A stretch of DNA of 64,000 nt. It comes from Phycisphaerales bacterium. Its GTDB lineage: Bacteria; Planctomycetota; Phycisphaerae; UBA1845. The stretch spans positions 1 through 64,000 of the forward strand of contig JACKHH010000007.1 in NCBI GenBank assembly GCA_020639095.1, written 5' to 3'. Position numbers and translations under genes: made by a program. The notes under the pieces were generated by a model. It saw only the letters and a program-made list of their open reading frames with translations, was not told the origin of the DNA and did no database searches. Each line of letters opens with the position of its first letter. Position 1 is the first letter of the stretch. Positions 1 to 9,273 of this stretch are shown in pieces.

Positions 1-1
1 C

Positions 2-895
2 ACGGTGCCCATGAAGATTTTCCCCGCCATCCACTATTCGATGGGCGGTATGTGGGCGGACTACGCCAAGAATGAAAAGACCGGCGGACTGATCGCGGAA
101 AGCCCGCGAAACCACCAGACGAATGTGCCGGGCATCTACGCCATCGGTGAGGCGGACTACCACTACCACGGTGGCAACCGCCTCGGCGCGAATTCGCTGC
201 TCAGTTGCATCTTCAGTGGGTTGTTTGTCGCGCCTTGCGTTCGCAGTCACATTGGGAACTTGAAGGGCGACGTCCCCGCGAAGCTGCTCGAAGACGCAGC
301 CAAGGGCGAGAAAAAGCGCGGCGACGATTACGCGAAGCGTTCAGGCAGTGAGAATCCGCGCACGATTCATGCCGAGTTGGGCGACACCATGACGCGCAAC
401 GTCACGGTTGTCCGCCACAACAAGAACCTCGAAGAAACGCTCGCGAAAATCGACGAACTTGAGGATCGCTTCCGCAACATCGGCGTGCCGGACGGTGGCG
501 GCTGGACGAATCAGACGGTGACGTTCGTCCGTGCGCTCGACGACATGATCATGATGGCGCGGGTGATTGCGAAGGGCGCGCTGATGCGGAATGAGTGTCG
601 CGGCGCGCACTATAAGCCGGAATTTCTGATCCCCTCGCCGCAGGCGGAGGACCCGGCGGAGCTGCATCGCGAAGCCGTCGAGTGGTGCAAGAAGTTCAAG
701 GCGCGCAACGACGAGTGGCTCAAGTCGACGGTCGTGTCGTACAACGACGGCGATCTGGAATTCGCCTACGAGCCGGTCGATATATCACTGATTCCCCCGC
801 GTCCGCGGACGTATGGTCTCAAGGGGGCGGAGATCATCGAGGAAGTCTGGAAGGAAATGGGCAAGTCGTCGAAGCGCGAAACCGCGCCGGTGTAA
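2..895 (+). CDS. sdhA: Succinate dehydrogenase/fumarate reductase flavoprotein subunit, C-terminal part
   Basis: This is the 3' part of the FAD subunit of complex II, which oxidises succinate (or reduces fumarate) at the inner membrane. The reading frame is open to the left edge, so the true start lies outside the window. Visible family motifs are HYSMGGMWADY near the edge, the GE-x-DYHYHGGNRLGANSLL block that contacts FAD and the substrate site, and the helical C-terminal domain. The DYxxHGGNRLGANSLL form resembles the Bacillus-type SdhA more than the E. coli type. The iron-sulfur subunit gene follows 83 bases downstream in the same direction, which supports an sdh operon. A membrane anchor gene (sdhC) is not in view and probably lies upstream. 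Confidence 0.95.
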   Translation, partial: TVPMKIFPAIHYSMGGMWADYAKNEKTGGLIAESPRNHQTNVPGIYAIGEADYHYHGGNRLGANSLLSCIFSGLFVAPCVRSHIGNLKGDVPAKLLEDAAKGEKKRGDDYAKRSGSENPRTIHAELGDTMTRNVTVVRHNKNLEETLAKIDELEDRFRNIGVPDGGGWTNQTVTFVRALDDMIMMARVIAKGALMRNECRGAHYKPEFLIPSPQAEDPAELHREAVEWCKKFKARNDEWLKSTVVSYNDGDLEFAYEPVDISLIPPRPRTYGLKGAEIIEEVWKEMGKSSKRETAPV

Positions 896-900
896 CGCAG

Positions 901-931
901 GGTGGCACTGACAAGCTCTGCTTGTCAGTGG
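901..931. repeat. Interspersed hairpin repeat, family A
   Basis: A perfect 11-bp inverted repeat (CACTGACAAGC, 3-base loop, GCTTGTCAGTG) preceded by GGTGG lies between sdhA and sdhB. Near-identical copies lie at 41176-41206, 51795-51824 and, inverted, 51872-51901. There is no T-run, so it is a dispersed palindrome rather than a terminator. Confidence 0.85.
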
Positions 932-978
932 ATCTCATCGACCGACGTTTGAATGAACCGCCATCAAGGTGACGCAAC

Positions 979-1734
979 ATGGCACACGAGATAACCGTAC
1001 ACGTTCAGCGCAAAGACAGCCCCGATGGTGGTACGTATCGCCAGACGTTCCACGTGGCTTACGAACCGGGCATGAACATCACCACGGTGCTTCAGCGCAT
1101 CTCGGGTCACCCGGTGACGACCGAAGGTGAAAACGTTACTCCGGTCGCGTACGACGCGTGCTGTCTCGAAGAGGTGTGCGGCGCATGCACCATGCGCATC
1201 AACGGCCGGGTGCGTCAGGCGTGTTCCGCGCTGGTCGACAACCTGCTCAAAGAAGAGCCCGAAATCACCCTGGAACCGATGACCAAGTTCCCGGTCATTC
1301 GCGATTTGCTGGTGGACCGCTCGCGTTTGTTCAAGGCGCTGACGCGCGTTAAGGCGTGGGTTCCGGTCGACGGTTATTGGGATCGTGGCCCGGGTCCGCT
1401 CACGTCGCCGGCTGCCCAGGAAGAGGCGTATCCGCTGTCGCGTTGCATGAGCTGCGGCTGCTGTATGGAGGCGTGCCCGCAGTACAACGACAAAGAGGAT
1501 TTCATCGGTCCGCACGCGGTGAGTCAGGCGATTTTGTTCAACACCATCCCGGCTGGTCAGGCGATTGCCCGCGACCGGCTCGACGCGTTATCCGGTCCTG
1601 GCGGCATCGCGTCTTGTGGAAACGCGCAAAACTGCGTCAAGGTTTGTCCGAAGGACATCCCCCTGACGGATTCCATCGCGAAAGCGGGTCGGGCGACAAC
1701 TCTGCACACCATCAAGCGCTGGCTCGGACGATAG
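979..1734 (+). CDS. sdhB: Succinate dehydrogenase/fumarate reductase iron-sulfur subunit
   Basis: This is the electron-transfer subunit of complex II (251 aa, normal length). The N-terminal ferredoxin domain has the [2Fe-2S] ligands C62-x4-C67-x2-C70-x11-C82. The C-terminal domain has CMSCGCCMEACP (about residues 155-166) and then CGNAQNCVKVCP, which together ligate the [4Fe-4S] and [3Fe-4S] clusters. The start at 979 is preceded by AAGGTGA at good spacing. It follows sdhA directly. Only a family A hairpin separates the two, so co-transcription is likely. Confidence 0.96.
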   Translation: MAHEITVHVQRKDSPDGGTYRQTFHVAYEPGMNITTVLQRISGHPVTTEGENVTPVAYDACCLEEVCGACTMRINGRVRQACSALVDNLLKEEPEITLEPMTKFPVIRDLLVDRSRLFKALTRVKAWVPVDGYWDRGPGPLTSPAAQEEAYPLSRCMSCGCCMEACPQYNDKEDFIGPHAVSQAILFNTIPAGQAIARDRLDALSGPGGIASCGNAQNCVKVCPKDIPLTDSIAKAGRATTLHTIKRWLGR

Positions 1735-1756
1735 ACTTACGGTAGGAGGTTACATC

Positions 1757-3292
1757 ATGATCAAGATGAACGCTTATCGTGCGCGCCGCGCATTCACGCT
1801 TGCACTCACCGCGACCCTGCTCGCGAGTTTGCCTGCACGGGCTGAGTCCGCGAAGGATGCGAAGGTCAACTACGACGATCCGCCGCAGGGCGTGTTCGTG
1901 GATGACTGGATGGTCGTGTCGCTCCAGGATAATAAGATCGGGTTCGCGCATTCGCAGATCGCGCGCGAAGGCGACATCATCGAGACGACCAACCTAATGT
2001 CGCTCGTATTGCGCCGCGCCGGTCAGAAGGTCCCGATCACCATGCTCCAGACCACGCGCGAAACGCTTGCGGGCGTGCCCGTGAGCTTCACGTCGCAGCT
2101 GGACGCATCCGCGCAGACCATGGAGAAGCTGGGGCGCGTCGAAAACGGCAGAGTCACGGTGCGCAGCGACCAGTTTGGGATGGAATCGAAGAACGAATAC
2201 GATTACCCCGTGGGCGCGGTCATGAGTTGGGGCGCGCTCCGCTTGCAGCACGACAAAGGCTATGAGACGGGCACCAAGTACTCCGTGCAGATCTACGAGC
2301 CGACGTTTTCCGAAAGCTCAGCCGTTCCGGTCGAGATGGCGGTCGGCGAGAAAGAGCAGATCGAAATCGACGGCGAAAAGGTGGACGCGATCAAGACCAC
2401 GCAGGTGATGATGGGCATGACCAACATCACGTGGATCGACGGCGAGGGCAACGTCCTGCGGACGCAGCTTCCCATGATGGGCATGCCGATGGTCATGACC
2501 CGTAGTACGCGGGAGCAGGCGATGGCGGAATTCCAATCGCCGGAATTCTTCATGCCCACCACGATCCCGTCGCCGCGCAAGATCGATCGCGCGAACACGC
2601 AGCAGATCGAGTTCGTGCTGTCCCTCAAAGACGATACCGTTGATTTGCCGAAGCTCCCAACGACGGCAATGCAGACCCCGTCCGACGAGAAGCCGGGCTC
2701 GGTGCATCTCACGGTTAAGCGTCTCGATCACGCGGCACTCGCCAAGACGCCACCCACGAAGTACGGCAAGGACATGAGCGAATTCCTCGCGCCAAACGCA
2801 TTGATCAACAGCGACGACCCAGCCGTTCAGGCCATGGCGAAAGAAGCGAAGGGCGACGCGACCACGCCGTATGCGATTGCGGACAATCTTCGTCGCTACG
2901 TTACCGATGTGATCAAAGAGAAAAACCTCACCGTCGGTTTCGCGAGTGCGAGCGAAGTCTGCCGCAACAAGGAGGGCGACTGTAGCGAACACGCGGTCCT
3001 GCTCGCAGCCCTGGGTCGGGCCTGCGGACTTCCCTCGCAGGTCGTCACCGGTCTCGTTTACGTGCCGATCTTCGGCGGCGATGAGGACATTTTCGGCTTC
3101 CACATGTGGACGCAGTTCCGCATCGGTGACACCTGGGTCGATTTCGACGCCGCCCAACGCGAATCAGATTGCAACGCGACGCACATCGCGCTGAGCGTCG
3201 GCTCGCTCGAAGGGGCGGGCTTGGGGCAGATCGCGCTGAATCTGGTGAACGTGATCGGGAATCTCAAGATCGACATCGTCGACATGAAGTAG
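1757..3292 (+). CDS. Secreted transglutaminase-like (papain-fold) domain protein
   Basis: The 511-aa protein starts after a strong AGGAGGT site and has an N-terminal signal peptide (basic MIKMNAYRARR, hydrophobic stretch, cleavage near ARAES), so it acts outside the cytoplasm. The C-terminal third contains a transglutaminase-like core: the nucleophile in GDCSEHA (Cys about 409), the His in GFHMWTQF (about 449) and the Asp in VDFDAA (about 464). The roughly 300 residues before it are beta-rich and not recognised. Members of this superfamily act as proteases, amidases or cross-linking enzymes, and the substrate cannot be read from sequence. It sits 22 bases after sdhB, but a functional link to complex II is not obvious. 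Confidence 0.85.
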   Translation: MIKMNAYRARRAFTLALTATLLASLPARAESAKDAKVNYDDPPQGVFVDDWMVVSLQDNKIGFAHSQIAREGDIIETTNLMSLVLRRAGQKVPITMLQTTRETLAGVPVSFTSQLDASAQTMEKLGRVENGRVTVRSDQFGMESKNEYDYPVGAVMSWGALRLQHDKGYETGTKYSVQIYEPTFSESSAVPVEMAVGEKEQIEIDGEKVDAIKTTQVMMGMTNITWIDGEGNVLRTQLPMMGMPMVMTRSTREQAMAEFQSPEFFMPTTIPSPRKIDRANTQQIEFVLSLKDDTVDLPKLPTTAMQTPSDEKPGSVHLTVKRLDHAALAKTPPTKYGKDMSEFLAPNALINSDDPAVQAMAKEAKGDATTPYAIADNLRRYVTDVIKEKNLTVGFASASEVCRNKEGDCSEHAVLLAALGRACGLPSQVVTGLVYVPIFGGDEDIFGFHMWTQFRIGDTWVDFDAAQRESDCNATHIALSVGSLEGAGLGQIALNLVNVIGNLKIDIVDMK

Positions 3293-3500
3293 GGTGGGCA
3301 CTGCCCACCAAGCCCGAAAGGTAGTCCCTGCGATTGGTGGGCAATGCGCTCACCCAATCACCGGCCGCAAAGTCTCAACGTGGTGCAGCCATCTTGGCTG
3401 CACGTGCAGGCAGGATGCCTGCACCACAATGGATTGCTCTGCCGGGCGGGTGGCACGGTCTCGCGCAGCGAGGCCGTGGAATAGCCAGGAACGCGCAACA
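3293..3500. repeat. Cluster of hairpin repeats, families C, B and D
   Basis: The 420-base gap after the transglutaminase gene is filled with short palindromes. Two GGTGGGCA/TGCCCACC-type arms lie at 3294-3355 (family C). A double GTGCAGCC...GGCTGCAC and GCAGGC...GCCTGCACCAC unit lies at 3382-3425 (family B). A GGTCTCGCGCAGCGAGGCC hairpin lies at about 3457-3480 (family D). The same C+B combination recurs at 33678-33862, and family D recurs at 57161-57192. The open frame through this stretch reads repeat sequence and has no coding character. From 3500 to 3713 I see nothing beyond the next gene's leader. Confidence 0.8.
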
Positions 3501-3713
3501 CCAGCCTGCGTCACCCGGCGTACAAGGGATAGATGCCCGGATCGCCAGGGACGCCCCATACAGGCGGATTCACGCTTCCATTCGTGGCTACCAGGGCTAC
3601 AATGCCCCTGTGAGTTCCGCCAGCCTCGATATGCTCGCGCGCGGCGGGTATCGGGAGGTGACCCCGGGTCGCACAGGCCCGCGAGCATCCGCAACGCCAA
3701 GAGGAGCGTTTCC

Positions 3714-5627
3714 GTGAAGGACAAAGCCATCGTGATGTTGACCGGCGCTCTCGTCGTCGTTTTCGGCGGGGCACTCTATCTGGTGACGCCAGCCCTGGAG
3801 TCGTCGGATCGCAAACTTGAAAAGACGGTCGGCGCCAGTGCCGAGCGTGCCCGGCGCATGCTCGACAAATTCAACGCCGACAGCGATGCCGTCGAGGTCG
3901 TGCTCGATCGAGCCGGTGTGACCTCCGATCTGAGCAGCGATCGTATCGACGCCATCGTCACCAACGATCACCGCGACGCGCAGGCGAATCTCGAAACCGA
4001 AGCCACGCGGATCAACGATCTGCGGCAAGCCGCCACCGGTCGCCATCGCCAGTTGGACAGCGAGTTCGCGGAACTCGATCCCGGTGCGCAACTTCCGGCA
4101 GCCCGACCCGCAAGTCTTGCGGGCAGCCCCGAGCAGATGAAGAGCACGCTCGCGCAAGGCGCGCAGTGGCGCGAGAACCATCAGAAGGAGAACCGCGCAC
4201 GCATTCGCGACGCGCTGTCGGCCGTTGATTCCGCGATGCGTGAGACGGAAGGCGACGCCAGTGGATCGAACAGCCCTTCCGCGAATCGCTTGAAGGCAAT
4301 TGCGAATTTCCAGGAAGCGGACACGGCATCGCGTGAAGCCGCCCTCGCACGTGCCGATGCCGATCGCGCACTCTTCGACATGACCGTCGCAGCCCGCATG
4401 CTCGCGACCGCGGAAAACCAACCGAATATCGCGAAGGCCGCGAACGTCGAATCGACCATCGAGGAACGGCGTGCGGATGTCGCCAAAGCTGAGGAGGCCC
4501 ACGGCAAGGCGCAGACCGCGGTATCCGAACTGGAAGCCACCATCGGCGAGTTGAACCGGCGTATCGACAACCAGTCAGCCATCGCCGCCGATGCCCGCAA
4601 ACGTATGGAAAAGCTCGAAGCGGAGGGCCTGGACTACTCGTTGCCCAACGCGGCAGAACAGTTCGCCGCGAGCTACACCGCGGCTGCCCGCGAGTACCGC
4701 ACCGCGATTCGTATCGAGCACGCATTGCGCCACGGCACGCTGGACAACGCACGCATCGACGCCACTGGGGATTACCTCAAGGGCGAGTTCGTCAGCGCGA
4801 CTCCGGGCGGTGAGATTGAGTACGTCCGCGGCTTGGATGACTACGAAGCAGACCTGACGGCTGCCCGTATCGAGTTGGAAGGTCGCGATGCGGAATTGAA
4901 GAAGGCGCGCGAACGACTCGACGAGGCGCAGAATATGCGGTCGAGCATTGCGTCTGCGAGTGAGCGTGCGGACACGCGTGCGAGCGACCTGTCGAACAGG
5001 ATCAACGCGCGTTTCGAGGCGTACATGAAAGCGGCGGACGAGGCGCGGAATGCGGAGGACGTGGCCATCAAGAAGTACAGCGAAGCCTCGCGTGCGTTCC
5101 AGCGTACGCAGCAGGTGAGCATGGCGCGAACGACAAGTGCGCCGGAAGGCATGCAGCAGGATGCACTCGATCGCTCGCCGTACAGCCTGATGCAGACTGA
5201 TCAATGGGTAGCAGCCGAGGCGAAATGTGAAGCCGCGGACGCCGACATCTGGGCTGCGTTGGTCTGGTACGAACGGCACGCGCAGTTGACGCGGGCACAG
5301 GCTGCACTGGATGAAGTGAACAAGCAGGTGAATCTGATCGGGTTTGATGCCGCAGCCATGCAGCAGGCGGCAACCGATGCGTACACCGAGGGTTCGAATC
5401 TTGCGAACGGTGCGGTGAAGGCGCTTGAATCGGCTTCGAGCCCGTTGAAGAACCATTGGACGGTCGCGGCATCGGTCGCGGGCGCGAACTACGTCCTGTC
5501 ATTGTTCAACCAGCCGGAGCTTCGCGGGCTGGCAATCCAGAACTACACCGCAGTGGTCAAGGACCGCGAGGACGACCCGACGGTCCGACCGTTCAAGCAA
5601 CGCCTGGATCAGTTGAAGAACCGTTAA
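3714..5627 (+). CDS. Membrane-anchored coiled-coil protein of unknown function
   Basis: The frame is open from further upstream, but I place the start at GTG 3714. GAGGAG lies just before it, and the protein then begins with a short basic head and one membrane segment (about residues 5-27, AIVMLTGALVVVFGGALYLV). The remaining about 610 residues are strongly helical and charged, rich in Ala, Glu, Arg and Asp, and look like long coiled coils. They end in a short TPR-like tail (residues about 595-637). There are no catalytic motifs. A structural or envelope-spanning role is plausible but unproven. Upstream residues encoded from 3294 fall in repeat DNA and are unlikely to be translated. Confidence 0.65.
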   Translation: MKDKAIVMLTGALVVVFGGALYLVTPALESSDRKLEKTVGASAERARRMLDKFNADSDAVEVVLDRAGVTSDLSSDRIDAIVTNDHRDAQANLETEATRINDLRQAATGRHRQLDSEFAELDPGAQLPAARPASLAGSPEQMKSTLAQGAQWRENHQKENRARIRDALSAVDSAMRETEGDASGSNSPSANRLKAIANFQEADTASREAALARADADRALFDMTVAARMLATAENQPNIAKAANVESTIEERRADVAKAEEAHGKAQTAVSELEATIGELNRRIDNQSAIAADARKRMEKLEAEGLDYSLPNAAEQFAASYTAAAREYRTAIRIEHALRHGTLDNARIDATGDYLKGEFVSATPGGEIEYVRGLDDYEADLTAARIELEGRDAELKKARERLDEAQNMRSSIASASERADTRASDLSNRINARFEAYMKAADEARNAEDVAIKKYSEASRAFQRTQQVSMARTTSAPEGMQQDALDRSPYSLMQTDQWVAAEAKCEAADADIWAALVWYERHAQLTRAQAALDEVNKQVNLIGFDAAAMQQAATDAYTEGSNLANGAVKALESASSPLKNHWTVAASVAGANYVLSLFNQPELRGLAIQNYTAVVKDREDDPTVRPFKQRLDQLKNR

Positions 5628-5659
5628 GCAGCAAGAGCGGTCGCCGTCAGCGCAGCGGC

Positions 5660-5895
5660 CGAGGCAATCGCCCTGAAAGGGCGAAAGAACTTAGCCAGGG
5701 GCGCAAGCCCCTCGTGTGAATCGGTATTTCCAAATCCGAGCCCTGCAACGGCGACACGAGGCGACGAAAGCAAGTCGTCCTCGCCGTGTCGCCCTTGCAG
5801 GGCTCTTGATTTTCCCAATGCCGCCGATACCAGGGGTTTCACCTCTGGCTAAGATCTTCGGCCCTTTCAGGGCCGAGTTAGGCCGGGCTGCAACG
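5660..5895. repeat. Family E hairpin repeats between convergent genes
   Basis: The 300-base gap between convergent genes holds several copies of the family E pattern. These are CCCTGAAAGGGC-type palindromes (about 5669-5683 and 5862-5875), TTAGCCAGGGGCGCAAGCCCCT (about 5692-5713) and the inverse arm GGGGTTTCACCTCTGGCTAA (about 5832-5852). Other copies are at 26000-26090, 48363-48378, 49999-50090 and 50966-51050. Some copies could form stem-loops in both transcripts, but none has a T-run typical of a terminator. Confidence 0.8.
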
Positions 5896-5928
5896 ATTCT
5901 CGTTTGATGAATATCCGAGCTTCGCGAC

Positions 5929-8900
5929 CTACGGGCCGCTGAGGATCTGCGTGAACACGTCGATGTCGGTGGCGTCGAGCACATCGTCGCCGTTGAGATC
6001 GCCCGGTTCGCAGGTTGGCGTCATGCTGGGTTCGAGCCAGCACGCCTGTAGCGCGGCGAAGTCGTAAAGGTCCACGTCACCGTCTGAATCAAAATCACCG
6101 TTGCCGACCTCGGTGCAGGTGAACGCGGTCACGTTGAATGCGTCGAGCCCGGCTTCCACGGGATCACCGGGCGGGATATCCTTTGCGACGAAGCGCACGC
6201 GGAACGTCGCGGACGTGGGCGTTTCGGTTCCGACTTCGATGCTGTCGGGTCGCCAGGCTGCAAGCCCGCCGGTGTAGCTGCGAATGAGCTGCCAATTCGT
6301 GCCGCCGGCATCGGTCGCGTACGCCACGTCCACGCCGTCATTCGCGCCCATCGGGTAATTGGGATCACCCGTATAGTCGTTGAGCCACACCGCGTACGAT
6401 ATCGTCCCGCCACCCGACAGGTCGATTACCGGCGAGGTGAGCGTGGTCGTGCCCGAGTCGACGTCACTCGCGGGATAGGTCGCGGTATTCTCGGTGAGAT
6501 AGCACTGGCCCGAGCCGTCATAGTCCGCCGGCGGATCGCCGCGACCCTCGTTCACGGGCACACCGCGTTCCCAAAGGCCATCGACCGCCACACTCGATGC
6601 CGTCACCGTCCAACCGGTGTCCGTTTCGAAGTCGTCGGCGAAAAGCACTGCCGTTTCGCCGATGGTGGCTTGGAATGCATTCGTCGGCGCGTCGAGCGGA
6701 TGCGTGACGATCCCGCCGCCATCGCCCTCGGCAGACACGTAGAACTCCGGCGTGTCGCCGCACACCGCGCGCGGCAGCGTCGCTTTGTAGAAATCCCCGC
6801 CGAGCTCGCTCAACACGACCGTCTGAAACGCACCGCCATCGTAGCGATAGTGCAGCAGGGCGCCCCCGGGAATCAACGTTTCATCCAATGGGGTAATCTT
6901 CACGCCGAATGATGTGGGTAACCCGGGCACGAGCGAAGTCGGCGCGCCGTCGGGCAGGTCAATGATGAACGCTGGGGCGTCGATGACGAAGTCCGCGTTC
7001 GAGATGTCGAAGAAGATGTTTCCGATGGCCGCCACCTTCACGCGGGCAGCCGATGTCGACGGCAGGGCGAATTTGAGCGCTTCGCTGCCGTCGTTCGGCG
7101 TGGAATCCGCGAGCGTGTAGGGGTAGGTCAGCCCGCCGTTGGTTGATAGGTAAATCCCAACGGAGGAAACGTTGATCGCCCCGGTGCTGGTACCCGCGAC
7201 GTCCCACGTCACCGTGCCGTTCGTGCCCCAGATTTCCGCACCGGTGTTTGGCGACGTCACCACAAACGGGCCGGTGCTGGTATCGATGTGTACCTGCATG
7301 TCGTCGTAGCCCGCGCCGCCGCCAACCGTGCGGTTGTCGCGCGCCGTCGCGCGGAAATTCAGCACACGGAACGAATTGGGCATCTGCTCACCGACCGCGA
7401 GCGTGTTGTTCACCAAGTCGCCAAGTCGCGGGAATGTGCGCGACGGGTCGACGGTGGGCGGCCAAGCACGGAACAGCGGGCTCGCGCCATTGTCGGGACT
7501 CGACACAGCCGCGGCTGGCCCGAGGTCACGCTCCTCCCACGAGTAGGTGAGCGGATCGCCGTCGCCATCCGTCGCGGACGCGGTTAGCACGAACGGCGTG
7601 AACGTGGGCACGAAGTAGTCCGGGCCGGCATTCACGACCGGGTCGGCATTGCCCGTGATCGCGGACGAACCGCACGAACTCCCCGACCCGAACGTGATGT
7701 AGCTCGTGATCTGGCGGAAGCTCTCATGGTGGAAAAACGGATCACTGTTGGGCTGGAGGTTGTCCGTCCCGCAGATCCCGGCATACGCCATGATTGTCGA
7801 CCCGCTGCCGGGTTCGAAGGCTGTCGTGCCCACGCGGTTACCGTTGCAGGCCGACGTCTCGCTGTTGAAGGTGTGCGACGCGCCAAACTGATGCCCAATC
7901 TCGTGCGACACGTAATCAACGTAGAACGGATCGCCGAACGGCAGCAGGCTGGTCGTGACGCCCTGGGCTTTCTGCCCCGAGACGCAAACGGTGCTCTGCG
8001 TCGCGCGACTTCCCCCAAGCGTGCCGAACACGTGCCCGACGTCGTAGTTGCCGTCGCCGATGACGCTGTCGATGTTGGCTTGGTTCTCGCTGATCATCGC
8101 AGTCCCGCTACCGTTCGTGTACGGATCGGGGTTCGACGTGTAGACCAGCAGGTCGTTGTTCGCGACGAGAATGAGACGGATGCCCAATTCGGTTTCATAG
8201 ATGCCTGTGACGCGGTTGATCGCCGTCACGATGGCGGCAAGCCCCGCAGCCACATCACCGGGCGGAAACTTCGCGGTGTACTCTGCCGTTGCAGCCACCG
8301 CGATGCGATAGGTCACGAGCTCGCCGGCAGACCGAGCGAACGGCCCGGCATGATCGTCGTCGCTTGAGATTTCCCCATCGGTCTCGCAAATGAAGCTACC
8401 GGCTGGGCGGCGATAGTCGTGGCGGTAATAGCTGATGTGCGTGACGTTGTCAGCCGCGTCGATGGGATCAATATACACTGCGCCGTGCGGCGAGAGGATT
8501 TGCGCGTGCAGGCCTGCCGGTGTCACGTCGAAACGCAGCGTCGCGTGTGGATCGTCCACGCCCCAGCCGACGTATGTCCGCAGCTCGGGGTACTTCGCTG
8601 CCAGGGGGGCTTCCATGATCGGCGCTTCGACGAAGTTGAATCGTGCATAACCACCGTCCGGCATCGGCAGGGCAATAACCGACTGACGCTGGATGGCGGT
8701 TGGTGTGCCCTCAAGCGGCGCTGTATCGAGCAGGGCGTCGATGACGTTGTAATCGAGCTGGGCTGCACGGTACTTGGTCAGACCCGCACGCAGTTCACCG
8801 TCAGCCGGTGAACGGGTATTGGCATCAAACGGCACCGACGTCCACACATGATCAGCACTATCGATTTGGGCGTCGGCAAGAGCGGCCGGTGCGCAGAGTC

Positions 8901-9000
8901 CTGTAACCAGCAGCAGGCAGGCGAGCGCGCACCACATGCGCCGATTGCCACGCGCAGTGATCGCTTTGCGTACCGTGATCCGGCGCTCCCTCTGCGCCAT
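5929..9000 (-). CDS. Secreted reprolysin-like zinc metalloprotease with dockerin-like C-terminus
   Basis: The 1023-aa precursor has a long n-region and a signal peptide (ALACLLLVTGLCAPAALA). The start at 9000 has GGAGG eight bases upstream. A propeptide-like N-terminus is followed by a metzincin protease domain with the zinc site HEIGHQFGASH (H366, E367, H370, H376) and a downstream Met-turn (GSTIMAYAG). Next come Ig/PKD-like beta domains, a lectin/MAM-like jelly-roll (FETDTGWTV...), and a C-terminal pair of EF-hand-like repeats (DFDSDGDVDLYDF and DLNGDDVLDATDI). The domain order resembles secreted reprolysin-family M12B-like peptidases of environmental bacteria. It is likely extracellular and calcium-binding. 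The substrate is unknown. Confidence 0.88.
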   Translation of the reverse strand: MAQRERRITVRKAITARGNRRMWCALACLLLVTGLCAPAALADAQIDSADHVWTSVPFDANTRSPADGELRAGLTKYRAAQLDYNVIDALLDTAPLEGTPTAIQRQSVIALPMPDGGYARFNFVEAPIMEAPLAAKYPELRTYVGWGVDDPHATLRFDVTPAGLHAQILSPHGAVYIDPIDAADNVTHISYYRHDYRRPAGSFICETDGEISSDDDHAGPFARSAGELVTYRIAVAATAEYTAKFPPGDVAAGLAAIVTAINRVTGIYETELGIRLILVANNDLLVYTSNPDPYTNGSGTAMISENQANIDSVIGDGNYDVGHVFGTLGGSRATQSTVCVSGQKAQGVTTSLLPFGDPFYVDYVSHEIGHQFGASHTFNSETSACNGNRVGTTAFEPGSGSTIMAYAGICGTDNLQPNSDPFFHHESFRQITSYITFGSGSSCGSSAITGNADPVVNAGPDYFVPTFTPFVLTASATDGDGDPLTYSWEERDLGPAAAVSSPDNGASPLFRAWPPTVDPSRTFPRLGDLVNNTLAVGEQMPNSFRVLNFRATARDNRTVGGGAGYDDMQVHIDTSTGPFVVTSPNTGAEIWGTNGTVTWDVAGTSTGAINVSSVGIYLSTNGGLTYPYTLADSTPNDGSEALKFALPSTSAARVKVAAIGNIFFDISNADFVIDAPAFIIDLPDGAPTSLVPGLPTSFGVKITPLDETLIPGGALLHYRYDGGAFQTVVLSELGGDFYKATLPRAVCGDTPEFYVSAEGDGGGIVTHPLDAPTNAFQATIGETAVLFADDFETDTGWTVTASSVAVDGLWERGVPVNEGRGDPPADYDGSGQCYLTENTATYPASDVDSGTTTLTSPVIDLSGGGTISYAVWLNDYTGDPNYPMGANDGVDVAYATDAGGTNWQLIRSYTGGLAAWRPDSIEVGTETPTSATFRVRFVAKDIPPGDPVEAGLDAFNVTAFTCTEVGNGDFDSDGDVDLYDFAALQACWLEPSMTPTCEPGDLNGDDVLDATDIDVFTQILSGP

Positions 9001-9199
9001 CGGTCGCCCCTCCGTCAGAATTGCTCGACATGCCGAGTACGTGGACCCCGACAGTGAGTATAGGGATCGCGGTGGGGCGGTTCAATACGCGCGAAACGCT
9101 GCCACGAACGCGGTTATCGGTTGTAAGATTGTGTCCCGCTTGCATCCGCGCGGGCGGAATCCCCAAGTGCGCAGTCGCAATCCCGCCAGCAGCGCATAG

Positions 9200-9240
9200 A
9201 AAAAGGGCGTCCAGCCGAGGTTCGACTGAACGCCCTTTGA
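9200..9240 (-). terminator. Intrinsic terminator of groEL (first copy)
   Basis: Read on the minus strand, AAAGGGCGT pairs with ACGCCCTTT (with an inner CAG/CTG extension) and is followed by a T-rich run. It lies about 35 bases beyond the groEL stop, correctly placed to end the groES-groEL transcript. Confidence 0.85.
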
Positions 9241-9273
9241 TTAGGCAATTCCCAACAGGCGTCGGGGCGCGGG

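Noticed and set aside
3294..3713. N-terminal extension of the coiled-coil protein frame
   Set aside because: It translates repeat families C, B and D. A better ribosome site and membrane anchor follow at GTG 3714.
5380..5400. tRNA-like GGTTCGAATC string
   Set aside because: It is inside the coiled-coil gene and is not flanked by acceptor or anticodon stems. No tRNA gene was recognised anywhere in the window.
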